From the NCBI GenBank assembly GCA_028023455.1, contig JAQFVV010000206.1:257001-321000 (forward strand): a stretch of DNA of 64,000 nt, read 5' to 3'. The stretch is from Epiperipatus broadwayi (lineage: Eukaryota > Onychophora > Udeonychophora > Euonychophora > Peripatidae). The stretch's first letter is position 1. Each line of letters begins with the position of its first letter. The notes under the pieces were generated by a model that saw only the letters and a list, made by a program, of their open reading frames with translations, searched no databases and was not told the DNA's origin. This document shows positions 43,713 through 56,502 of this stretch, one piece after another. Both the position numbers and the translations under genes were made by a program.

Positions 43713-45360
43713 AGAATAATTTTAGAAAACACAGTGAACAGAATTCAATATCAAGGTTTTACCAATCCACAACTAATGACCTAATAAACTGGATCTTTTC
43801 CCATCTACATTGGAAATGTCAACACTTCAAATCTCACTATCTTATATATAAAAAAGAGCTTTCAAAAATTACAAAATTATTCAATGAGACAATACCAAGG
43901 GACATATATTCAATCCTTTCAAATATTTTTTCCACTAACCAATCACTAGGACTTGTAGTAACAGATAAATATTGCCCTTTATATAGATTTTCAAAAAGAT
44001 TTATTTAAAAAATAAAGTCCAAAATTTTTAGCAATGAGAAGCCATCTAACACATTCAATAAATCAATTAAAAATTGGGTAAATATGCCTTGACTAAAAAT
44101 AAATTCATTAAGAGACTACATTATAATTGGACTAATAAAAGCACTCATGTAAATTATAATGTTAATGATGTTATCAAGTTAATGGTTTTGCTTGTGAAAG
44201 TTATTCATTCCAAGTGACATTATTTAAGAATACAATACCCCTATATAAAAATGATTATTATTTTAAAGTGCATTTATATAAAATTATAAATCAAAATGAA
44301 ATTCTCTTAAAAATCCTGAATATATGATCAAGAGATTAGATACTGAGAATAGTCAAAAAGAAAACACATCACAAATGACTGAGAACTGCAAGAAAGTCAA
44401 AACACCTCTGGCTAATAAAATTCAGATTCTGATTTATCCATAGAAGAATATTTTGATCCTATAACAGAGATTAATGTAAGATTTTCTCATCAAGAAACTC
44501 ATGAAAAAGCTCAATATAATTCAAAATGAATCTAATAAATTATCATGATACATCCACTCCAAAAGCATAAATTATAAATGTCATAAATGTTCAAATAACG
44601 TAACATCATTAGTTCATGAAATAACATGTAATATAAAATTTTGATTGTTTTATACAGTAATTTATCTTATTAAGTTACTTTGTATTTTTTCTTTAAATAA
44701 GTAAGGTTAAAATATTGATGATGAAATTTAGAATAGGAGCTTCTAACATTAGAAGCATAAACTCTATTGATAAAAAAGCATCAATATAACAAATGATATC
44801 ACATTATTTAACCACAAATACTAGGTTTACTTGAAATTAAACTATACAATGACTCACAAATAGATCTAGTCATCTACCTCAATGGTAAAGGTTTTGGAAA
44901 CATGTTTTACATCATCAAGTGCACCATGTGCATGCTCTTGTATAATCATTGATTAAAAAATCCCATTCAATTCTTTCAAAATACAATACATAGATAAAGG
45001 TATGATGATATATACCCTACATCACAAAGCTATATTATTAAACATTGCATTCATCTATATACTCCCAGGAATAATGATAAAAGACTAATTTTATATATAA
45101 ATTCTATGTTAGGAGATTTTAATATGCCATATGAAAAATTTATTGATAATTGTATAAATGTACTAATATTGCCACTAATGAGTGGAGAGCATTTCTTGCT
45201 AACAATGCAATTTTTTTTTAATAATGGGAGATTTGTATCTCTCATTGACTTAGTATTTTACTCATCCTCATTACATCATCTAATTATCATATCCTTTAAA
45301 ATCTAAACATTCTTTGATCACTCAGAAATAATTGTTACATTAACAGAGCAATAATAAATA
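43713..45360 (+). pseudogene. APE-type LINE 5' part: ORF1-like region plus endonuclease, decayed
   Basis: A frame with no Met and about 98 codons (43713-44007) contains DLINWIFSHLHWKCQHFKSH and IPRDIYSILSNIFSTNQSLG, with sensible amino acid composition. Further pieces in shifted frames follow: HYNWTNKSTHVNYNVNDVIK near 44.12 kb and SIEEYFDPITEINVRFSHQE near 44.45 kb. A C-x2-C-x8-H-x3-C cluster near 44.57-44.64 kb (YKCHKCSNNVTSLVHEITC) could be a zinc knuckle like those in LINE ORF1 proteins. From about 44.73 kb the start of an APE endonuclease appears (FRIGASNIRSINSIDKKA), and at 45.11-45.30 kb LGDFNMPYEK and SLIDLVFY. The endonuclease resembles that of the LINE at 59.4-63.5 kb. No RT follows; the copy stops near 45.36 kb. 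It is an old, inactive fragment. Confidence 0.6.
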
Positions 45361-45382
45361 CAAATAAAACAATCAAAATACT

Positions 45383-45605
45383 CAGAGGCAAAACTCTCCA
45401 TACAATAATGCTATGCAGTGCATGCTTGATTAATCAACAGATTCAGGAAGGTTTGTGCAAAAATCCCTATCTAGTACCTAATCATCCAATATCACTATAC
45501 TAGTTTCTGGCTTGTGGCTTACATCAGTGATATGCCTTAGGTCTGAGAGCATAATCTAATGCAACCTTCTAGCAGCCACTTTTTACCTATTTGGTTGACT
45601 ATAAA
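45383..45605 (+). repeat. SINE-like repeat, copy 1
   Basis: It shares ordered blocks with the copies at 45.78 and 56.40 kb: AAAACT.TCCATACA.TAATGCTA, AAGGTTTGTGCA, TCCCTATCTAGT, ATCATCCAATATC, AGCTTGTGG, CCTT.G.TCTGAGAGC and AATGCAA. No A and B box pair is clear, so the origin (tRNA, 5S or other) is unknown. Coding potential is absent. Confidence 0.65.
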
Positions 45606-45782
45606 GCAATGATTATGAAATAAAAACACAGTAATATTTTCAATCCAAGTTCATTTCCATAATTATATAGATCTTTATTTTTTTAATAATCATAGTCACC
45701 ATCATCTCATTGGGAAAAATTGGTATTAAACCACTAAACATTATCCAATCACTATTTTCTTTTCTTACATAAACTGTTAAAA

Positions 45783-46025
45783 TGGAGGTAAAACTATCCA
45801 TACAGTAATGCTACCCAATGCAAGTAGGAGTAATCAGTGGATGCAAAAAGTTTTGTGCCTAAAGTTCCTATCTAGTGTCTATTCATCCAATATCCTAAAG
45901 TAGTTTTTAGCTTGTGGATTTCATTAATGAGAAGCCTTGGATCTGAGAGCCTGCACCTAAATCTTAGAAACTAATGCAATTCTCTAGCATACATCTTTTA
46001 TCTATTTAGTTAAGTATTAATCTGA
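45783..46025 (+). repeat. SINE-like repeat, copy 2
   Basis: Same family and orientation as copy 1, about 180 bases further on, and diverged from it at many positions. It has an extra segment near ATCTTAGAAACTAATGC. Confidence 0.65.
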
Positions 46026-47215
46026 GAGTCTAAAACACTTAACAATTAATATTAGTTGATGGAAATAGGCCATATCTACAATTATATATAATTAAATGTC
46101 ATTTTTTATAATATATAGACTACTAATAAAAAATAGTTTTATCAAAAGTCCTATAACTGAATCTATTCTTATCATCAAAAGATTTTGGTATATCCTCTTT
46201 TTATAATTTTTCACTATTATTATAAATTTTCTGTCAATTTATAGTATAACAAACCTTCATTATACAATTATTTTTATATTCTTTTAAATTTCTTTATATA
46301 TGTTTTTCATTTTACTATAAATTTGATGAGTTTATTGATATGTTATTTGAATAATGTATAATCTATCATTTACTATACTATCATTTATGGAACTACCTTC
46401 TGTTTTAAACTAAAACAGTTTCTTAATTGTAACTCATTTTATAAACCCAAACTCTTATGTCTTTTTCATATTTTTTTATTCTTTTCCACTTTATTTTATA
46501 TTGGTCTAAAATCTGTTTATTTTTCAATTCTGTTATAAATACGTTTTCTATTTCCTCTGATATGTTCATAGTTTAAAATTATATATAATTTTTGTATATT
46601 TTTTTTTACTTCAAACCAGTATGTTTTTATTTGCTTTATTTATTTATCCCATCTGTGATTTTAATTTTACAATATACCAACTATTAATAAATCTTCATTA
46701 ATTAATTTATTATACTGATATAAATATGTTTTTTACAATATATCATCTACATCATTCATATTTATATGATCTCATTATTTTATAAAATGAGGAAATTGTC
46801 ACATGAACAGCTGATAAAAAAGTTTCTTCTAGATACAACATTGATTCATCATCGTCCTCTTGTAATAGTGATAAAATTTATACCATTCCTTCCCTAATAT
46901 TTAATTATATTGGTTTTCAAACATATTATTTATTTTATCAAATTAATCAAAAAAGTTGTGCATGATTCAAGTTATTAAAATAAATAATCAAAAGTAGAAA
47001 ATACAAAAAAATTATAACAAAATTATAACAATTATTAAGTAAAATATCAAATGTAGAAAATTCATATTTCAAATAAATTTAAAAAAATTTTTTTGTTGTT
47101 CATAATAAAAAGAAGTTCAATTACTTGCAATTGACGTTAACATTTTTAATGTATGCTTATAGCTCATTAAATATTAGTCGTACTAGTATTTCATATGCAA
47201 TTATATTAATGAATA

Positions 47216-47253
<38 letters not shown>

Positions 47254-47984
47254 TTATGATATAGTGTAATAATTAGTGCTTCTGCTTTTTCAATGTCAGT
47301 CCAATTTTTTTAGATCTGTAACAAATTTCCATGTAATATAAGAATTTTTTTACATAAATAGCATAAAGTCAATTCAAATACATAGTCACTTATTACTTGA
47401 TAAATATTTAGATCTTTATCTACTTTTAATTAGAATACGCACCAATGAAGAGGGGAGTTCTCACCATTTTTTTTTATTTAAATATCCTGGACAATACCTT
47501 TTTCTTCACTATTCTATGAAAGATTATGAAGATGTCTTTGTTATGGTGCCACCTATTTAAAGACTTATTTATCCATTTTAATACCTTCATCATCACAAAC
47601 AATTTCTTCTCATTTTTATACCAAGAAAATAAAATATAATGTTACCACAGATAATACATACATATATTATTTATAGTAACCAAATTCCAATTATTTATAA
47701 AATCATTTTTTTAAAAATAATAAAGATTCTACTTAAACAATGAGACACTGTATGCAAAAGGCAAACACAAATTAATCAACTATAATCTAAATAAGAATTA
47801 ATCAGTTATAATTTCAATAATCAGTTATAATTTCAATAATGGTACACTGTATCAGTATCACTAGAGTATAAAAATAATATTATTTAAGCAAAAGACACAA
47901 ATATATATGTTCTTAAATATGACATAAGTATTTTAATCCATTAACACTATTTATTTATATCCCCTATAGAAATTTATAGAAAAT
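46026..47984. other. AT-rich intergenic DNA
   Basis: It holds an (AT)n-(GT)n repeat at about 47217-47252 and a 19-bp tandem duplication at 47801-47838 (ATCAGTTATAATTTCAATA twice). Nothing else is recognised. Confidence 0.6.
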
Positions 47985-48143
47985 TATATAAGACCTTGAA
48001 ATAAACCACATGTAAGATGGATGTATGAAATAAAGTATTCTGAGGTATCATAAAGAAGAGAGAGTAGAGATTGGAAAAGATGGACTGAACTTGGAGAGAT
48101 CTTCATTCTGCAGTGGATCGATAACAGTTGAAGATGCAGTTGA

Positions 48144-48147
<4 letters not shown>
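47985..48147 (+). mobile_element. RTE-like LINE, 3' end only
   Basis: It matches the reverse complement of 31.34-31.45 kb: GTAGAGATTGGAAAA, GAACTTGGAGAG.TCTTCATT and CTGCAGTGGAT.GATAA. Translation gives RDWKRWTELGEIFIL and, upstream in another frame, PHVRWMYEIKYSEVS, the tryptophan-containing end of RTE-type ORFs. The (AT)n tract that follows directly may be its 3' tail. Confidence 0.7.
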
Positions 48148-48204
<57 letters not shown>

Positions 48205-48207
48205 AAA

Positions 48208-48241
<34 letters not shown>
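48147..48241. repeat. (AT)n microsatellite with one interruption
   Basis: Two AT runs are separated by AATAAAAATATATAAAT. It directly follows the RTE 3' end. Confidence 0.95.
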
Positions 48242-48242
<1 letters not shown>

Positions 48243-49920
48243 GCAATATTTGATGAAAGATCAAATTATGTCTTGCAGGTCATACTGATGACATCAGTTG
48301 AGATCACATCAAACATAGCAACTCAGTTTATAATAAAATTGACACAAAATGCTTAACTGATATTAAAGTTTGAATATGAGTTTTAACATCAATTTTACAA
48401 AGAAGGTTCTAATTAAATTGCTGTTAAAGTCCATGTTCAAACTTCAATAATAAATTAAGCATTACAAATATATTAAATAAAAATTGAATTACTGCATTTA
48501 ATGTGATCTCAATTAAGCTCCTGAGCAGGTGGTGATAGGATGTTTGATTGATAGAAACAGATATCTTTTTTATAAGTTAGCAATAACAAGTTTTTTAGGA
48601 ATGTATGTTCACATACTCATTAGTATAAGGTAAAAGCTAAAACTAAATAAAACATATTTAAAAGTTCTCACAAGTTTATCAAATATATTTTTTCTACTAT
48701 TAAGCCCATTAAAATGCTTTCCACTTTATACATCCTATATTTAACTCTCAGCTTCAATCTCCTCTGTCATATACTAGGATATAAATGTGTCTGCCATTAA
48801 TTTAAAATATGTGTTGTGAAATGAACATAATTATCTACCTTTCTAGTGTTATTAGAATATAAACCATAACTTGTAGGTGATATTCTGCATAATTTAGTTT
48901 TCAGTATATTTTTAATATTTGAGATGTCTGTCACTGGCACATATAGACAAAATGTAACAAATTTAATTTTAATTCTAAACTAAATGTTATTTTCTTTTGT
49001 AAAATATTTTCATTTTTAATGCTTTTGATAATAGTTTTTTTTTTTTGTGAAACACCAGAGGGTGCTTATCTTTCAAAAATGAACTTGCAGTATTTTAGAT
49101 TTAAAAAACACTGAAAATTTTCTAGGTGATATATGACAAAGAAGCTAATGTGCATGAAGTAAATTTAATTATGTGTCACTGACAAAGAAAATATGAAACA
49201 TGTAAATCTAGTAATCTAAAGATTTTTTAACAGCATTACTAGGCATAGTCGAAGAATTGGAAGAGCAAAGTAACATTGGATAAGCATTTATATATGAAAA
49301 AGATGCTAATGTCATAGAGTATTGAAAAGAGAAACATTTTATAGATATCAGAAATATGATAAAATAATTTGTTTCAAATGCATTAAGAAGTTATGCCAAA
49401 ATTATAGAATCGGGAATTATAGGTTTAATTTTAAATATCATAAATTAACAGTTTTAAAATTATTTTTATAAATATATTAAATAATCTAAATACTTAAACA
49501 TATTCTTTTAAATTCATATAAATAAAGAAACAATAGAAGAGAAGTGATCCCCAAGATGCATTTTATAATAATCATCACTGTATTTATCTAAAGTGAATGG
49601 TGTCAAAGATGTGGAGTTAGTTTGACACTTGAAATTCAAAATTCTTTTTGTTAAATATGAAAGTGTTAGTTCATTCTTATAAATAAAATTATACATAACT
49701 TTTAGAAATGGCTTATATCAACATTTAATAATTGTATAAATTTTACTAGCTGTTGAGAATTTAGTCTAAAAACCTAAAAAACTTCATTTTATTAATTCAC
49801 AATTAGAAATGGGGCACTTGCTGCTCTTTACAAATATGAAGAATGTGATTATCCATTAGATAACTGGCTCCTCAGCATCACTGGACTTTAAATTCTATAC
49901 AAGACTAGTCATTTTTAGCA
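48242..49920. other. AT-rich intergenic DNA
   Basis: No gene or repeat is recognised. The minus-strand frame at 49514-49696 has no features. Confidence 0.6.
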
Positions 49921-50231
49921 ACATTAGATATAGATATTTAGATAGATAGATAAGTGGATGATAGATAAATAGGTAGATAAAAAGATAGTCTTAATGACTG
50001 ATAAATAAATAAATATATACATAGATATATGAATGAAAAGACAGTCACTCAAACTGTCATATATTTATTCACAGAGAGCGTAACTGAATTTCTTAAAGAT
50101 TGAAGGTGTTTTGAGATTTAGATAGATAGATGGATCATGGATAGATAGATGGATGAATAGAAGATAAACTGACATGATGATACATAGATATGTAAATAAA
50201 ATGATAAATATATATTGAGAGAGATAAATAA
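49921..50231. repeat. Degenerate GATA repeat
   Basis: TAGATAGATAGA and GGATGATAGATA words with substitutions flank the pure array that follows. Confidence 0.8.
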
Positions 50232-50624
<393 letters not shown>

Positions 50625-52735
50625 CACAAAAATATACACAAAAATATTTGTTTTTCATAGTATGAAGAAAGTCAAAATCCTCTTATTATCATTTATTCTA
50701 AAATTGTAAATAATGTAATTTCACTTCACACAGGGAATTAATAATAAGTTTTGTAAATACATGCAATTTTCTTTATATACAATATTAAATAAATTCTTTA
50801 ATAACATATATTATAGGGTGTTTACACACATGATATTTTGGTCAAATTATATAAGTGCAATTTATATATGTAGACATACTTATATAAATTTTCGTTCATG
50901 TTAAAAAACACTAAATTAAATTAAACTTACTTTTTTAATTGTGAAGGTGCTGAACTTACTTCACACACAATTGTGAAAGAATCTTCCCAGGATAAATGCC
51001 TTAAAACATTTATTTTCATCATCAGATTTATTCATTCTTAAATATTTAAAAAATGTTGGCTTTAAAGAGCATTCATGGATGTTAATAAGAATGACATAAA
51101 GGTGAATTATGTTCACTTCCTGCAACTATTAAAATATTTTCCATCAATACCATTTTAGGATCATTTTAATGAACATTCATACTTATTTTCCTCAGATTCA
51201 TCTAAGATCTTTTTTTTAATAAAAATAGCTATATAATCCTGAATGTCTTTGGAAAAAAATACTAGTCTTAATTAGAAATCATATATATAAAAATAATGTT
51301 TAAGATTTGTGGTGTTTTGAGTTTCATATCATGATTATGTCAAAAAGATGAATCAATTATATAATGGAATGTCATTCATTAATGAATATTATGCTGCAAA
51401 ACAAGATTCACCATAGTGAATAAGACAGAAGTTTGTCAAACAATGCATTCCAAGCCTTGCCTAATCAAAAATTGAGTCACCCTCCAGCTGCTGCAGATTA
51501 ATCAGATTTTTACAAAAAAAAACAGCTGTTTTTAATTTGTGTCCAAAATTTTAGATGGAAATATTTTTCAAATTCTAAAAGCCAGAAAATGTTAAATCAG
51601 CCAAGATATTTTAGGCACATTAATTTGAATTGACTGATATTTAAGTTTTCAAGGCAGAACTATTTCTACTCACTTTAAAAACTTTTGCAGATAAATGATA
51701 TGTAATATCAAATGTATAATGATAGAGAGTTACAAAGTCAATGATATGTAATAGTTAAAGTGAAGCTGTTTAAGTATTACAAATATAAATATTTAAGTTC
51801 CTCAATGTTTTACAAAAAAAAAACAAGCACTTTTTATGAATGTTCAAGATATTATATGGAAAGTTTTTTTAAATAATATGAATTGTCTATTATTTTATAT
51901 TTGCTGTTTGATTACTTATTTGTAAAGATTTAAAATGGATAGAAATAGCTACGATCTGCATATTTAAATAACAATCAATTCAAATCAATTTATTTTTTAA
52001 ATATCTTAGATAGTTTAACATTTTTCACTTCTCTGGATGACAGGATTTAAGAAAGCTTTTCATATGAAATCTTAGGTACACAGTAAGAAGCAGTCAATTT
52101 CTTATTGCATTAAGTTGATTAAATTTCCAATCGTTATATAAAAATTTAATCTATTACTTTTACATATATATTTCCATGAATTCTTATTATGATAAAAAAT
52201 AAATTGTATCCATATAAACAGAAATAACTTTTAATGTTTGATGTTACTGAAAAACTATCAATTACTAAAGTAGTTTTCTCATTAACCTATATTAGCTCTT
52301 TTGGAGATTTTTTTGTTTATATATATACACAATAACTGAAATTTATTCCACTGTATTGCCAATACAAACTTTTAAGATTATTAACCACAAATGACAATGA
52401 AATGACTTACCATTTCAGATGATCTAGTAATTTAGATATCAGGAATCATATTACAATTATAGCTCAAGTTTTAATGTGATCTACTTATGTTTCAAAGTGT
52501 AAAATATGAACACATAAACACATATAAATATATTTTAAATAGTAACATTCATTAAACACACAAAATATAAAAGAGAGAGCATTTGTATTTATACATTAAT
52601 TAGTATTACCTGTAAAGATAAATCTGTAATAGATAATAATGACTATAGTATATGTAAATAATCAATACGCAAATTGTAGCACATTCTATTACAAATGATT
52701 TAAAATCTCTAATCACTTATCTATTACAAATACTA

Positions 52736-52782
<47 letters not shown>

Positions 52783-53594
52783 ATATATAAATATATATAC
52801 GTGTGTGTGTGTGTGTTTAGAAAATCGACACTAATGGTATTTACAACAATTCATGGAATAACAAATAATGGATTTTAAAAGTTATTAAATAGATAGCTAA
52901 TATAACATAATTATATAAATCATTTTAAATATTTTTAATGATTTCTCTTTTACTAAACATTTATTGTATTTTGCATTTAGATAATAAATTTTTATTTAAT
53001 TACATATATACTTATGAAATTTAGAAATTAAATATTAGATTTCATGAATTAGGTTTTATTGGTAATGCAATGGCTATTGAAAAGGATTTTCAAAATGAAA
53101 TAGTTAACAAGATGTGAAGGTATCATGAAGAATTCTATTTTAAGTGATTATTGATTCTTTATAATGTTGAGTTGAAGATGATTCTTTGTAATGGATTTCA
53201 TAGATTTTAAAATGTACTACTATTCAGAATGCGCTCTGAAATTCAACGTTTTATTTAGACATCGAAAATAATGAATTTTTCATAAAACAATAAGAGAAAA
53301 CGATTAAGTAGACATTATGGAAACTCTATGAGATTACATTGGAAAGCAATTGATTGGCAGCTTTTAGTAGAATGAACAATTCTTTCTGCTATGACTGAAG
53401 TTTGATTACGTTTTGTATGCATCAAGTAAATTCTGACAAAGTGCATTATGAAAAATGATATTTTAAATATCGATTTTAAAAATATTTAATTACAAAATCA
53501 TTTGATTCTGATTAACTCTTACACTACCATAGATTGCATTTTCTTTTTCTATACTTTGATTTTAAAACACAAAAAATTGAGATTTTTGGTATTT
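50625..53594. other. AT-rich intergenic DNA with microsatellites
   Basis: (ATT)n lies at about 52735-52780 and (GT)n at about 52799-52816. No coding or RNA signal is seen. Confidence 0.6.
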
Positions 53595-53715
53595 AAAAAT
53601 TATATATGTAGTCAAGCGTTGGTGGCCGAGTGGTTAGCACAGCTGCCTTACAAGCAGTTGTTCCGGGGTTAGCTTCTCGGCCGATGCTTTGACACATAAA
53701 AAAATTATATATGTA
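53595..53715 (+). mobile_element. tRNA-like retro-insertion with 16-bp target-site duplication
   Basis: AAAAATTATATATGTA occurs exactly at 53595-53610 and 53700-53715. Between them lie 89 bases: a short GTCAA leader, a tRNA-like domain, then TTTGACACATAA. The leader pairs with the TTTGAC after the tRNA domain, lengthening the terminal stem. Exact duplications of this length are typical of LINE-mediated integration, so the insert looks like a very short SINE or a retrocopied tRNA. No LINE-like 3' part is attached. Confidence 0.8.
53616..53687 (+). tRNA. tRNA-Val(TAC)-like sequence, probably a pseudogene
   Basis: The acceptor stem GCGTTGG pairs with CCGATGC over all seven positions (two G-T pairs). 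The anticodon stem GCTGC/GCAGT encloses the loop CTTACAA with anticodon TAC at 53649-53651 (valine). The T stem CCGGG/CTCGG pairs, but its loop is eight bases and reads GTTAGCTT instead of TTCRANY, and the D stem pairs poorly. The pol III A box (TGGCCGAGTGG) is good and the B box weak. The 72-base length is normal. Its target-site duplication indicates that it arrived by retrotransposition. A functional host tRNA is unlikely. Confidence 0.6.
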
Positions 53716-54520
<805 letters not shown>

Positions 54521-54667
54521 ATACTAACCCATAATCATTATTTATATTCCCACATATATACATCTCTATATAATTATTACCTTTTTATATATTATACATT
54601 TTACTCTTTTCATATTCTGCATGTATAAGTATATGAATAATGATTATGTGATAGTATATATATATAT

Positions 54668-56092
54668 AAGACATATTTTGCGTGTTCATCCGTGTTAAAA
54701 TATTTTAAATATTGATATACAGACATTCAATAATAAGCCGAATAGGATGTCAAACTCATATTTTAGCTAGATATTTATAGGATTTCATTAAACCTACAAT
54801 CCCATCTATTAAATCATTTATTAAAAACTTTTTTCATTTTATTTCTGTTTTAAAAAAATTAAAAATTAATGCTGATGACATTCTGGTCACTTTTGGTGTC
54901 GTGGCTTTGTTCACAAACATTCCAATTGATGAAGCTTTAAATATAATTTCACAACGTTGCAATTTACCAAACCATATTATTATTTTGATTAAACATTGTC
55001 TCTTGAACACATATTTTGTATATAATGTACAGTATAACAGACAAGTTTTTGGTACTCCTATGGGGTCACCTATCTCAGGAGTAATAGCTGATTTACTCAT
55101 GGAAAATACAGAAACTCGTGCTTTAGAATCATTTTTAAAACGTCTTATTTGGCTCAGATACATAGATGACACTTTTGTTATATGGCAACAGGAAAAAAAA
55201 AATTAGATGATTTTTTTCTTACATTGAAATAATATACGTCCTCATATTAAATTTACAATGGAGACAGAGTCCAATGGAAAACTCCCTTTTCTTGATATTC
55301 TAGTCACCAGAACACCAAATAGTTCATACGGACATATATTTATATTTCCATTCTCATGTCACACAACTCAGATAGTTTCTCTAGCCAAAACTATTTTAAA
55401 TAGAGCAAATAACTTTTCAGATAAATCACATCTGAAAGAAGAAATAAATCGTATTAATAGTGTTTTATTTGCAAATACTTATAATTATAATTTTTTAAAA
55501 AGCTTTATTTCAAGCCCAAAATGGACAAAATAAAAAACAAAAAGATGATAAATCAATCATTAGGATTTGTGTTCTATATCTAAAAGGAACTACAGACAGT
55601 ATTGAACATACATTAAAATGCTATAATATCAATACAGCATTTTCTACTCATCAAAAGATCAGCAATATAATAACCAAGCCTAAGGACTCAATCCCTCTGG
55701 AATCTTATGGTGTTTATGAAATCTCATGTGAAAATTGTAAAACTTCTTACATAGGTATGAGTAATCATCACATCAATGTAGGAGAAATGAACATGCTAAC
55801 ACAATTAAACAACACTCATCATCATCAGCACTTTCACTACATAAATTCAGGTCATAAAATTGATTTTTCTAGTACCAGGATCATATCCAGATGTGATAAT
55901 CTTTACCAGTGCAAAATTACAGAAGCCATTGAGATGCTTAAAAAACCAGATTGTATCAATAAGTGAGATGATACATGCAAACTTCCTCCTATTTGGAAAG
56001 ATTCTTTTAAAACACATTCTTAATTTAACATTTTGCTATTGGTGGAACTTTAACGTCTTTTTAAATCAGTGATAGTAGCACCTCTACAACCA
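54668..56092 (+). mobile_element. Penelope-like element (first family), third locus
   Basis: The first 60 bases or so (54668-54730) are the element's 3' tail in inverted orientation, with GTTCATCCGTGTTAAAA as at 27.19 kb. From about 54745 the plus-strand coding region follows, 5'-truncated at a point near HILARYLSDF. The right end stops at about 56092, before the tail motif, so the terminal repeat is missing there. The arrangement is the same as at the other two loci, with outward-facing 3' ends, but the left arm here is very short. Confidence 0.85.
54750..56022 (+). pseudogene. Penelope-like RT/GIY-YIG coding region, broken
   Basis: Segments in different frames give TNIPIDEALNIISQRC, GTPMGSPISG, LRYIDDTFVIW (catalytic Asp pair intact), KLPFLDILVTRTPNS, then GVYEISCENCKTSYIGMSNH for the GIY-YIG strand and REAIE-like TEAIEMLKKPDCINK near the end. 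Frameshifts occur at an A-run near 55.20 kb, near 55.33 kb, near 55.50 kb and inside the nuclease near 55.78 kb. The minus-strand frame at 54834-55172 is a shadow. The copy has more lesions than those at 27-31 kb, so it is probably older. Confidence 0.85.
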
Positions 56093-56402
56093 CACTTAAT
56101 TTTTTTAATACAACTTATAAATACTATGTGATTAATTTATAAATTTTTTTATTTAAGAATGCTCCCTAATATTTTTAAAAATATAGTGACAAAATTACAA
56201 GACCACTCGTGAAATATTTTTTTGATCCCACTATTGTAAAAATAATGTTTGTTTGATTTATCATGTGAAATAAATAAAAACAGATTTCCTATAAAAAATA
56301 TAACATAAGGATTGTCTCACTGGAAAAATCTGACATTATTTATATTATAAAACATCATGGCAATGATTTTCTTTAAAGAAGTGCAATGTCAATTGATTTT
56401 AC
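56093..56402. other. AT-rich intergenic DNA
   Basis: No feature is recognised. Confidence 0.55.
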
Positions 56403-56502
56403 AGAATAAAAACTCTCCATGCAATAGTATCACTCATTGGAAGCAAGAGCAATCAATGGATGTGTGAAGGTTTGTACATAAATCCCTATTTATATTGTGA
56501 TA
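56403..56502 (+). repeat. SINE-like repeat, copy 3 (partial)
   Basis: It carries the first third of the family seen at 45.4 and 45.8 kb: AAAACTCTCCATGCAATAGT, GAAGCAAGAGCAATCAATGG, GAAGGTTTGTACATAAATCC, then it ends. Confidence 0.6.
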
